From the NCBI RefSeq assembly GCF_001984195.1, contig NZ_MTQN01000009.1, positions 310,001-374,000 on the forward strand: a stretch of 64,000 bases of DNA, written 5' to 3'. Shown here in pieces: positions 1 to 10,506 of the stretch (the stretch's first letter is position 1; the number at the start of each line of letters is the position of its first letter). Origin of the DNA: Kribbella sp. ALI-6-A. GTDB taxonomy: Bacteria > Actinomycetota > Actinomycetes > Propionibacteriales > Kribbellaceae. A model generated the notes under the pieces. That model searched no databases, was not told where the DNA came from, and worked only from the letters and a program-made list of their open reading frames with translations. Both the position numbers and the translations under genes were made by a program.

Positions 1-2
1 TG

Positions 3-1355
3 ATCGTGCTGATCCAGCGGGTCTTCAAGGGGTTCATGGCCACGGTCGCCGTCCTGATCGGCCTGGTCGTCGGCACGCTGGTCGCCTGGGCGCTGGGTGA
101 CGCGCACTTCGACGCGGTCGCCGACTCCGGCTGGGTCGGGATCACCACGCCGTTCTACTTCGGCTGGCCGCAGTTCTCGGTCGCCGCGATCATCTCGATG
201 GTCGTCGTCATGCTGATCACCGCGGTGGAGACCACTGGTGACGTCTTCGCGACCGGTGAGATCGTCGAGAAGCGGATCGGCCGCGAGGACATCGCCCGGG
301 CCCTGCGCGCGGACGGCCTGGCCACCACGATCGGTGGCGTCTTCAACTCCTTCCCCTACACCTGCTTCGCCGAGAACGTCGGACTGGTCCGGCTGACCCG
401 GGTGAAGAGCCGCTGGGTGGTCGCCGCGGCCGGCGTGATCATGATCCTGCTCGGTCTGGTGCCCAAGGCGGGCGCGATCGTGGCCGGCATCCCGCATCCG
501 GTGCTGGGCGGTGCCGCCCTGGCGATGTTCGCCACCGTGGCCGTCGTCGGCTTCCAGACCCTGACCAAGGTCGACTTCCACGACCACCGCAACGTCGTGA
601 TCGTGGCGACCAGCGTCGGCCTGGCGATGTACGTCACCGCGCAGCCGCAGGTCGCCCAGGCGGTGCCCGGCTGGGCCGAGATCATCTTCGGCAGCGGGAT
701 CACGCTCGGCAGCCTGACCGCGATCGTGCTGAACATCGTCTTCCACCACGTCGGCAAGGACTTCGGCCCGGCGGTGGCCGGCCAGCCCGGCGCGAGCACG
801 GTCCGGCTGGACCAGGTCAACGAGATGAGCCGCGAGGAGTTCGTCGAGACCTTCGCCGGGCTCTTCCAGGGACCGCGCTGGATGGTCGAGCGTGCCTGGG
901 ACATGCGGCCGTTCGCCGACACCCACGCGCTGCGGCGCTCGTTCCAGGAGGCGTTGTTCTCCGGGTCGCACGAGGAGCAGCGCGAGCTGATCGAGTCCTA
1001 CCCGCAGCTCGGGTCGCAGCTCGTCGCCGACGGTCTGAGCGGCGAGGCGTCGCTGCGGGACCAGGCCGCGCGCGGGCTGACCTTCCTGGCCGAGCCGGAA
1101 CGCGACGAGCTGGCGACGATCACCGAGCAGTACCGCGAACGCTTCGGCTTCCCGCTGGTGATCTCGGTACGCGACGCGGACTCGTTCGCCCGGATCGTCG
1201 AGCAGGGCCGCGAACGCCTCGGCAACTGCGAGAACCAGGAGCACGCCGCCGCCCTGCTGGAGATCGCGAAGATCGCCGGCTACCGGTTCGACGACTTCCT
1301 GACCGACGCCAATCCCATCCACAGCGCAAGGACCCGCTGGAGCAGCAACCGATGA
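3..1355 (+). CDS. NCS2 purine permease fused to an OHCU-decarboxylase-like domain (5' partial)
   Basis: The reading frame is open at the window edge, so the N-terminal transmembrane half lies outside. The first ~255 visible residues are an NCS2 (xanthine/urate) permease: hydrophobic helices, the conserved VETTGD segment and the substrate-motif region FAENVGLV. From ~residue 280 a soluble domain follows that matches the OHCU decarboxylase family along its length (RPF, a helix-rich core, ERFGFPLVISVRD). Where the family has the catalytic His of HPxL/HPxI this domain has Tyr (YPQLG, codon 999-1001), and the usual EQ has become DQ (codon 1059-1061). It overlaps xdhA by 4 bp, so it is the upstream gene of the xanthine dehydrogenase operon. 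Role inferred: proton-coupled uptake of urate or xanthine; the C-terminal domain may be non-catalytic. Confidence 0.85.
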   Translation: MVLIQRVFKGFMATVAVLIGLVVGTLVAWALGDAHFDAVADSGWVGITTPFYFGWPQFSVAAIISMVVVMLITAVETTGDVFATGEIVEKRIGREDIARALRADGLATTIGGVFNSFPYTCFAENVGLVRLTRVKSRWVVAAAGVIMILLGLVPKAGAIVAGIPHPVLGGAALAMFATVAVVGFQTLTKVDFHDHRNVVIVATSVGLAMYVTAQPQVAQAVPGWAEIIFGSGITLGSLTAIVLNIVFHHVGKDFGPAVAGQPGASTVRLDQVNEMSREEFVETFAGLFQGPRWMVERAWDMRPFADTHALRRSFQEALFSGSHEEQRELIESYPQLGSQLVADGLSGEASLRDQAARGLTFLAEPERDELATITEQYRERFGFPLVISVRDADSFARIVEQGRERLGNCENQEHAAALLEIAKIAGYRFDDFLTDANPIHSARTRWSSNR

Positions 1356-2784
1356 GTACGACGATCAAGGTCAACGGCCAAGACCTCCCGCTCGGGGGCG
1401 CCTCCGTCCACACCACCACGCTCGACTGGTTGCGCGACCGCGGCCTGACCGGCGCCAAGGAAGGCTGCGCCGAGGGCGAGTGCGGGGCCTGCTCGGTGCT
1501 CGTCGCCCGCCCCGGCATCGACAGCCCGACCGAGTGGACCGCGATCAACGCGTGCCTGGTGCCGGTCGCGGCGCTGGACGGTCAGGAGATCGTCACGTCC
1601 GAGGGCCTGGGCACGAGCTCGGAGCTGCATCCGGTGCAGCGGGAGCTCGCGGTCCGCGGTGGATCCCAGTGCGGCTTCTGTACGCCGGGCTTCGTCTGCA
1701 GCATGGCGGCGGAGTACTACCGCCCCACCCGTACTGCTTCTGCTGAAGAAGACTGTGAGCACGGGCCGAACGGCTTCGATCTGCACTCGCTGAGCGGCAA
1801 CCTGTGCCGGTGCACCGGCTACCGGCCGATCCGGGACGCGGCGTACGCACTGGGAGACCCCGACGGCGACGACACGTTCGCCGCCCGCCAGTCGAGTCCT
1901 CCTCCCCCGCCGGCGCCTACACGACTCACGGTGAACGGTGCGGAGTTCGTCCGGCCGGAGCAGCTGGACGACGTACTGGAGTTGATCGCCGAATGTCCCG
2001 AGGCGAAGGTCGTGGCGGGGTCGACCGACACGGGCGTCGAGGTGAACCTGCGCGGCGTGCGGCCTTCCCTGGTCGTCGCTGTCGATCGGCTGCCGGAGCT
2101 GCGGGAGTTCTCGATCGACGACGAGCAGGTCCGGATCGGCGCCGCGCTGACGCTGACCGAGGTCGAGCGCCTGCTCGCCGGGCGGGTCCCGCTGCTGGAA
2201 CAGCTGTTCCCGCAGTTCGCCTCGCGGTTGATCCGCAACGGGGCGACGATCGGCGGCAACCTCGGCACGGGGTCCCCGATCGGCGACACTCCGCCCGCGC
2301 TGCTCGCGCTCGACGCCTCGCTCGTCCTCGCTTCCCGCCGCGGCGAGAGAACTGTCGCCCTGGCCGACTACTTCACCGGATACAGGGAAACACTCAAGGC
2401 GCCGGACGAGCTGATCCGTGCCGTCCTGATCCCGTTACCGCTCGCGCCGCTGACCGCGTTCCACAAGATCGCCAAGCGTCGCTTCGACGACATCTCCAGT
2501 GTCGCGGTCGGCTACGCGCTCGACGTCGTGGACGGCGTCGTCCGCGAGGCCCGCATCGGGCTCGGCGGTGTCGCGGCCACGCCGATCCGCGCTCGCGCGA
2601 CGGAGCAGGCGCTGGTCGGTCGCCCCTGGACCGAGCGCACGGTCCGCGAGGCCGCCGCGGTGATGGCTACCGAAGGCACCCCGTTGGACGACCACCGCGC
2701 CAGCGCGTCGTACCGGTCGGCGATGCTCGGCCAGTCGCTCCTCCGCTTCCACGCCCAGCAGCTCCACGTCGAGGGGGTCAGCGC

Positions 2785-2788
<4 letters not shown>
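1352..2788 (+). CDS. xdhA: xanthine dehydrogenase small subunit (2Fe-2S and FAD)
   Basis: At 478 aa this has the usual length of the bacterial XdhA subunit. The N-terminal ferredoxin domain shows Cys39, Cys44, Cys47 and Cys68 for the first cluster; Cys107, Cys110, Cys152 and Cys154 (CGFC and LCRC) bind the second. A linker with a PPPPPAP stretch leads to the FAD domain (~185-360) with VAGSTDTG and RNGATIGGNLGTGSPIGD, then the CO-dehydrogenase flavoprotein C-terminal domain. The subunit passes electrons from the molybdenum site on XdhB to FAD and then NAD. The ATG overlaps the permease stop (ATGA), and its own stop overlaps the xdhB start in the same way, which suggests translational coupling. 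Confidence 0.95.
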
Positions 2789-5140
<2,352 letters not shown>

Positions 5141-5148
<8 letters not shown>

Positions 5149-5980
5149 GATGGAATGGATGCGAGCGGTTCAGCGCCTCCGGGAGCAGCGGCTGCCCGGA
5201 GTGCTGGTCACCGTGGTCTCGGTGCGTGGGCACTCACCGCGCGAGGCCGGAGCCAAGATGGTGGTCTCCGCCGAACGGACCTGGGCGACGGTCGGCGGCG
5301 GCAATCTGGAGATGGTTGCCGTCGACCGCGCCCGCGCGATGATCGCCGAGGGACCGACTCAGCCCGAGGTGCTGGAGTTCGCGCTGTCGGACAAGGCGCC
5401 GTACCAGCAGGCAGTGCAGTGCTGTGGCGGTGAGGTGAAGTTGCTGCTCGAGCCGCTGCCGGTCGTGCCGTCCGTCGCGATCTTCGGTCTCGGGCACGTC
5501 GGCCTCGAGCTCGCGCGCATCCTTGCGCGGCACGACCTCGAGCTGCACCTGGTCGACTCGCGACCCGATCAGCTGACACCCGAGCGGCTGTCCGTCCTGG
5601 ACGACGCCGTCGCCGGGGTCCACGTCCATCAGGTCCCGGTGCTGCCCGAGCTGGTGGTCGGCGAACTGCCACCCGGCACGCACGTCCTGGTGATGACCCA
5701 CGACCACGCGGAGGACGCTGCCCTGTGCGACGCGGCCCTGCGCAGCGGGCACCTGGCGACGATCGGCCTGATCGGCTCCAGCGCGAAGTGGGCGCGGTTC
5801 CAGCGCAAGCTCGCCGAGGACGGCAACTCGCCCGAGGCGATCGCCAGGATCACCACCCCGATCGGCCTGCCGGACCTGTCCGGCAAGGAGCCGGCCACGA
5901 TCGCTGTCAGCGTCGCGGCCCGCCTGCTGCAAATGTTCATTGCCGAGCGCACCACCGCGCCGGCCCAGCGTGAGGCATAA
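5141..5980 (+). CDS. xdhC: xanthine dehydrogenase accessory protein XdhC
   Basis: The 279-aa protein has the XdhC N-terminal domain (VTVVSVRGHSPREAGAKM, then QCCGGEVKLLLEPLP) and a Rossmann domain beginning VAIFGLGHVGLELA. XdhC proteins bind molybdenum cofactor, help sulfurate it and insert it into the large subunit. The GTG start overlaps the xdhB stop by 8 bp; an alternative ATG at 5150, 1 bp after that stop, would shorten the protein by three residues, and neither has a strong Shine-Dalgarno sequence. Its place directly after xdhAB supports the assignment. Confidence 0.92.
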
Positions 5981-5982
5981 GA

Positions 5983-7275
5983 ATGACCCTGTTCCGAGGC
6001 ACGTTCCTCGACACCCCTGACAACCCGTTCACCGGTGGTTCGTTGCGAGTGGCAACCGACGCCGCCCTGCTGGTCGAGAACGGTGTGATCCGTGCCCGCG
6101 GCCCCTTCGCGGAGCTGCGCCGCGCGCACCCGGCCGAGCAGGTCGTTGACCTGACCGGCGGGCTGGTGCTGCCCGGGTTCGTCGACACCCACGTGCACTT
6201 CCCCCAGATCCGCGCGGTCGGCGGGATGGGCATGCCGTTGCTGGAGTGGCTCGACCGGTACGCGCTGCCGGAGGAGGCCAAGATGGCCGACTCCGCGTAC
6301 GCCGCCAGTGTCGCCGACGAGTTCGTCCGTGGCCTCGTGGCCGCCGGTACGACGAGCGCGATGGTCTTCGGCGCCCACTACGTCGACGCGATGGACACGC
6401 TGTTCACCGCCGCGGCCCAGGTCGGGCTGCGAATCACCAGCGGCCTGGTCGTCAGCGACCGGTTGCTCCGGCCCGACCTGCTGACGACGCCCGAGCGCGC
6501 CCACGCCGAGTCGATCGCGCTGGCCTCCCGCTGGCACGGCGTCGGCCGCAACCGGTACGCCGTGACGCCGCGCTTCTCGCTGTCGTGCACCGACGAACTG
6601 CTCGAGGCGTGTCACGCCGTCCTGACCGAGGTCCCCGACGCGTGGTTCACCTCGCACCTCAACGAGAACGAGGCGGAGATCGCCACCGTCGCCGAGCTGT
6701 TCGGCGGCAGCGACTACCTCAGCACGTACGACCGGCACGGCCTGGTCGGCCGCCGGAGCGTCTTCGCCCACAACGTCCACCCCACCGACGTCGAGCTGAA
6801 GCTGCTCGGCACGAGCGGCGCCACCGTGGCGCACTGCCCCACCAGCAACGCCGCGCTCGGGAGCGGGCTCTTTCCGATCGGCCGGCATCTCGACCACGGC
6901 GTTCGCGTCGCGCTCGGGTCGGACGTCGGCGCGGGCACCGGATTCTCGCTGCTGAAGGAAGGGCTCCAGGCGTATTTCTGCCAACAGCTGCTTGGCGACC
7001 ACGGCCACCCGCTGACGTCGGCCCACCTGCTGCACCTGGCCACCACCGCCGGGGCCACGGCGCTCGGCCTCGACGCAGAGATCGGCGATCTGAGCGTCGG
7101 TAAACGCTTCGACGCCCAACTGCTGCGCCCGGCGGACAACTCCCCGCTCGGCGTGGGCATCACGCACGCGGCCGACGCCGAGGACGTGCTGGCCAGGATC
7201 TTCACGCTCGGCACCCCGGCCGACGTCCGTGCCGTCTGGATCGACGGCGAACTGCTGACCCCTGAGGAGGCCTGA
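5983..7275 (+). CDS. guaD: guanine deaminase
   Basis: A 430-aa amidohydrolase that converts guanine to xanthine, the substrate of the enzyme encoded just upstream. Metal-ligand motifs are in order: VDTHVHFPQ, the HLNENEAEI segment, FAHNVH and GSDVGAGTG with the metal-binding Asp. The FPQIRAVGGMG and PTSNAALGSGLFP stretches are typical of GuaD and separate it from cytosine or adenosine deaminases. It starts 2 bp after the xdhC stop, so it is in the same operon. Confidence 0.92.
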   Translation: MTLFRGTFLDTPDNPFTGGSLRVATDAALLVENGVIRARGPFAELRRAHPAEQVVDLTGGLVLPGFVDTHVHFPQIRAVGGMGMPLLEWLDRYALPEEAKMADSAYAASVADEFVRGLVAAGTTSAMVFGAHYVDAMDTLFTAAAQVGLRITSGLVVSDRLLRPDLLTTPERAHAESIALASRWHGVGRNRYAVTPRFSLSCTDELLEACHAVLTEVPDAWFTSHLNENEAEIATVAELFGGSDYLSTYDRHGLVGRRSVFAHNVHPTDVELKLLGTSGATVAHCPTSNAALGSGLFPIGRHLDHGVRVALGSDVGAGTGFSLLKEGLQAYFCQQLLGDHGHPLTSAHLLHLATTAGATALGLDAEIGDLSVGKRFDAQLLRPADNSPLGVGITHAADAEDVLARIFTLGTPADVRAVWIDGELLTPEEA

Positions 7276-7277
7276 CC

Positions 7278-7784
7278 GTGGACCTGCGCGCGTTCAACGC
7301 TGTGCCCGACGAGCGGCTCAGACCGATGCTCGCCGCCTGCTGCGACGTCGACCGCTGGGTCGACCGCGTGCTCGCCGGCCGCCCGTACGACGACGTCGCG
7401 GCGCTGACCGAGGTCGCGGACCAGGCGGCGCGCGACTTCGACGAGAGCGAGGTCGAGCGAGCGCTCGCGGCACATCCACGGATCGGTGATCGCGCGGACG
7501 GCGAAAGCACCGAGGCGTCGTGGTCGCGCGACGAGCAGGCCGGCGTCGGCGAAGACACCGGCGTCCGGGCTGCGCTTGCCCAGGGCAACCGTGAGTACGA
7601 GCAGCGGTTCGGCCGGGTCTTCCTGATCTGCGCGACCGGCCTGTCGGCCGGCGAGCTGCTCGCGGAGCTGCGCCGGCGGCTGGGCAACGACGAGACCACC
7701 GAGCGGGGCGTCGTACGGGACGAGCTGCGCAAGATCGCCGTGCTGCGGCTCGGCAAGGTCGTCGACCAGGAGATCTCGGTATGA
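7278..7784 (+). CDS. uraD: OHCU decarboxylase
   Basis: This 168-aa protein decarboxylates 2-oxo-4-hydroxy-4-carboxy-5-ureidoimidazoline to S-allantoin, the last step of urate breakdown to allantoin. The catalytic motif is intact: HPRIG with the essential His, followed by SRDEQAGV carrying the Glu-Gln pair. It also has YEQRFGRVFLICATG, the short-type equivalent of the FGFPFI segment. The GTG start has GAGGAGG (7264-7270) upstream. It overlaps the next gene by 4 bp. It is the canonical counterpart of the degenerate domain fused to the permease at the start of the window. Confidence 0.93.
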   Translation: MDLRAFNAVPDERLRPMLAACCDVDRWVDRVLAGRPYDDVAALTEVADQAARDFDESEVERALAAHPRIGDRADGESTEASWSRDEQAGVGEDTGVRAALAQGNREYEQRFGRVFLICATGLSAGELLAELRRRLGNDETTERGVVRDELRKIAVLRLGKVVDQEISV

Positions 7785-8137
7785 GCACCGTCAGCACGCA
7801 CGTCCTGGACACCGGCCTGGGCCGGCCCGCGCGCGGCGTACCGGTCAGGCTGTCGCGGATCGCCGACGAGCGTCCGGGTGACCGGGCCGCCGATCTGGTG
7901 GTCGAGCTCGGGTCCGGCTGGACCGACGAGGACGGCCGGATCAAGGACCTCACCCCGCACGGGCTCGCGCCCGGCACGTACCAGCTCCGGTTCGACGTCG
8001 CCGCCTACGCGGCCGCGTCCGGCCAGGAGATCTTCTTTCCCGAGGTCACCGTGACCTTCACGATCACCGACGAGCGGCACCACCACGTCCCGCTGCTGCT
8101 CAGTCCGTTCGCGTACTCCACCTATCGAGGGAGCTGA
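7781..8137 (+). CDS. uraH: 5-hydroxyisourate hydrolase (transthyretin-like)
   Basis: A 118-aa protein that hydrolyses 5-hydroxyisourate, the product of urate oxidase, to OHCU. The N-terminal STHVLDTGLGRPARGVPV and the C-terminal YRGS tetrapeptide are the hallmarks of the hydrolase branch of the transthyretin fold. The ATGA overlap with uraD and the downstream urate oxidase place the three enzymes of urate degradation side by side. Confidence 0.95.
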   Translation: MSTVSTHVLDTGLGRPARGVPVRLSRIADERPGDRAADLVVELGSGWTDEDGRIKDLTPHGLAPGTYQLRFDVAAYAAASGQEIFFPEVTVTFTITDERHHHVPLLLSPFAYSTYRGS

Positions 8138-8141
8138 TCCG

Positions 8142-9047
8142 ATGGCGATCCACCTGGGAGCCAACCAGTACGGCAAGGCCGAGAGCCGCGTCGTCCGCAT
8201 CTACCGCGACACCCCGCGGCACCAGATCCGCGACCTCAACGTGTCGTCGGCGTTGCGCGGCCGGTTCGAGGACGCCCACATCAGCGGCGACCAGGCCGAG
8301 GTGCTGCCGACCGACACCCAGAAGAACACCGCGTTCGCGTTCGCCAAGGAGAAGGGCGTGGGCGCGATCGAGGACTTCGCGCTCACTCTCGGCGACCACT
8401 TCCTCGCCGCCACCCCGGCCGCCGACGGCGCGCGGATCGCGGTCGAGGAGTACCCGTGGGAGCGGATCCTGGTCGACGGCCAGGAGCACGACCACTCCTT
8501 CGTCCGGTCCGGCGCCGGCGTCCGGACCACGGTCGTCAACGTCGAGGGCCGCGGCAGCGAGCGGACAGCGTACGTGGTGTCCGGGATCAGCGACCTGGTG
8601 GTGCTGAAGTCCACCGGCTCGGAGTTCCACGGCTTCCGCAAGGACAAGTACACGACGCTGCCGGAGACCAACGACCGGATCCTCGCGACGTCGCTGGTGG
8701 CCCGGTGGCGCTACGACCACACCGAGGTCGACTGGGACAAGTCGTACGACGAGATCAAGGCCCTGCTGCTCGAGCAGTTCGCCAGGATCCACAGCTACGC
8801 GCTGCAGCAGACGCTGTACGGCATGGGAGAGGCGGTGCTCGAGCGGCACCCCGAGGTCGCGGAGATCAAGTTCTCGGCGCCCAACAAGCATCACTTCCTG
8901 GTCGACCTGAGCCCGTTCGGCGTGGAGAACCCCGGTGAGGTGTTCATCGCCGCGGACCGGCCGTACGGGTTGATCGAGGCGACCGTCGTCCGCGACGACG
9001 CCAGCGACGCGGGCAGCGCCTGGCACGCCGTTCCCGGCTTCGTCTGA
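8142..9047 (+). CDS. pucL: urate oxidase (cofactor-free uricase)
   Basis: The 301-aa protein oxidises urate to 5-hydroxyisourate with O2 and without a metal. It has both tandem T-fold halves, the TDTQKNTAFAFAKEKG segment with the conserved Thr and Lys of the active site, and the C-terminal SAPNKHHFLVDL. A strong GAGGGAG ribosome site precedes the ATG. It sits 4 bp after uraH, consistent with one transcript from the permease to the following amidohydrolase. Confidence 0.95.
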   Translation: MAIHLGANQYGKAESRVVRIYRDTPRHQIRDLNVSSALRGRFEDAHISGDQAEVLPTDTQKNTAFAFAKEKGVGAIEDFALTLGDHFLAATPAADGARIAVEEYPWERILVDGQEHDHSFVRSGAGVRTTVVNVEGRGSERTAYVVSGISDLVVLKSTGSEFHGFRKDKYTTLPETNDRILATSLVARWRYDHTEVDWDKSYDEIKALLLEQFARIHSYALQQTLYGMGEAVLERHPEVAEIKFSAPNKHHFLVDLSPFGVENPGEVFIAADRPYGLIEATVVRDDASDAGSAWHAVPGFV

Positions 9048-9054
9048 GGCCGGC

Positions 9055-10422
9055 GTGCGGACGAGCGCCGGACCGATCGTCGTCGACGGGGCGACGGTGG
9101 TCACCCTCGATCCGGACCGGCGCGAGTTCGCGACCGGGCATGTTGTTGTCGAGGGCAACCGAATTGTCGCTGTCGGCGCCGGACCGGCACCGGCGCACGA
9201 GGGCGCGAGGGTGGTCGACGGGCGTGGGTGTCTGCTCACGCCCGGCCTCGTCAACACTCACCAGCATCTGTATCAGTGGGTGACGCGCGGGCTCGCGCCT
9301 GATGCCGGGCTGTTCGAGTGGCTGACGACGCTGTACCCGGCGTGGGCGGGCATCGACGAGGAGTCGGTGCACGTCGCGGTGACGGGCGCGCTCGCTCAGC
9401 TCGCGCGGACCGGGTGCACGACGGCGGCGGATCACCACTACGTCTTCCCTCGCGCGGGTGGGGACGTGTTCGCGGCGGAGATCCTCGCCGCGGCCGAGGT
9501 GGGACTGCGGTTCCATCCTGCGCGGGGTTCGATGGACCTCAGCGTCAAGGACGGCGGGTTGCCGCCCGACACGGTAGTGCAGGACCGCGACGAGATCCTG
9601 CGCGCGACCGAGGCGGCGATCGACCGCTGGCACGATCCTTCCCCCGGCTCGATGCTCCAGGTCGCCGTGGCGCCGTGCTCGCCGTTCACCGTGACCGGCG
9701 AGCTCATGCGCGAGGCGGCCGAACTCGCCCGCCGGCGAGGCGTGCGGCTGCACACGCACCTGGCCGAGACGACCGACGAGGCCGACTGGTGCGAGCACCG
9801 ATTCGGCTGTACGCCGTCGGAGTACGCCGAAGAGCTCGGCTGGACCGGGTTGGACGTGTGGTTCGCGCACGGCATCCACTTCGGCGACGCGGAGATCAAG
9901 CGGCTGGGGCAGACGGGCACCGGCGTCGCGCACTGTCCCAGCTCCAACGCGCGACTCGGCGCCGGGATCGCCCGCGTGGCCGACCTGCGCGCCGCTGGGT
10001 GCCCGGTCGGGCTCGGGGTGGACGGTGCCGCGAGCAACGAAGCCGGCAGCCTGCTCGAGGAGGTCCGCCACGCCGTCCTGTTCGCCCGGGCCCGGGGTGG
10101 CCCTCGATCCTTGGACGTCCGGTCCGCCTTGGAACTGGCGACCCTGGGAGGCGCACGCCTGCTCGGCCGCGAGCACGAGATCGGCTCGATCGAGGTCGGC
10201 AAACTGGCCGACCTCGCGGTGTGGCGGCTCGACACGCTCCCGCACGCGGGGATCGCCGATCCGGTGGCGGCGCTCGTCCTGGGCGCTCCCCCGCCGCTCG
10301 AACTCCTGCTGGTGAACGGCCGGCCGGTGGTCGAGCGCGACACGGTGATCACCGTCGACGAGTCCGCCGTGGCCGCCCAGGTCGCACAAGCCCAGCAGGC
10401 CCTCCTCGCCAAGGCGAGGTGA
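9055..10422 (+). CDS. 8-oxoguanine deaminase-like amidohydrolase
   Basis: A 455-aa amidohydrolase of the AtzB/TrzN-SsnA branch. Metal-site motifs are TPGLVNTHQHLYQW, HTHLAET, FAHGIHF, HCPSSNARLGAG and GVDGAASNE. The DAGLFEWL and CTTAADHHYVFP segments resemble proteins annotated as 8-oxoguanine deaminase, which make urate directly. The GTG start lies 7 bp after the uricase stop, so the product would feed the neighbouring enzyme. A hydroxyatrazine-like or other aminohydrolase substrate cannot be excluded from sequence alone; the purine context favours 8-oxoguanine. Confidence 0.75.
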   Translation: MRTSAGPIVVDGATVVTLDPDRREFATGHVVVEGNRIVAVGAGPAPAHEGARVVDGRGCLLTPGLVNTHQHLYQWVTRGLAPDAGLFEWLTTLYPAWAGIDEESVHVAVTGALAQLARTGCTTAADHHYVFPRAGGDVFAAEILAAAEVGLRFHPARGSMDLSVKDGGLPPDTVVQDRDEILRATEAAIDRWHDPSPGSMLQVAVAPCSPFTVTGELMREAAELARRRGVRLHTHLAETTDEADWCEHRFGCTPSEYAEELGWTGLDVWFAHGIHFGDAEIKRLGQTGTGVAHCPSSNARLGAGIARVADLRAAGCPVGLGVDGAASNEAGSLLEEVRHAVLFARARGGPRSLDVRSALELATLGGARLLGREHEIGSIEVGKLADLAVWRLDTLPHAGIADPVAALVLGAPPPLELLLVNGRPVVERDTVITVDESAVAAQVAQAQQALLAKAR

Positions 10423-10506
10423 GGACCCGCGTCCCGCCACCATCCGCCTCCCGATCGGCGCCGTCCCTCTCGTCCAGGCCGGCGCCATCCCCCTCTCCGT
10501 GCACAG

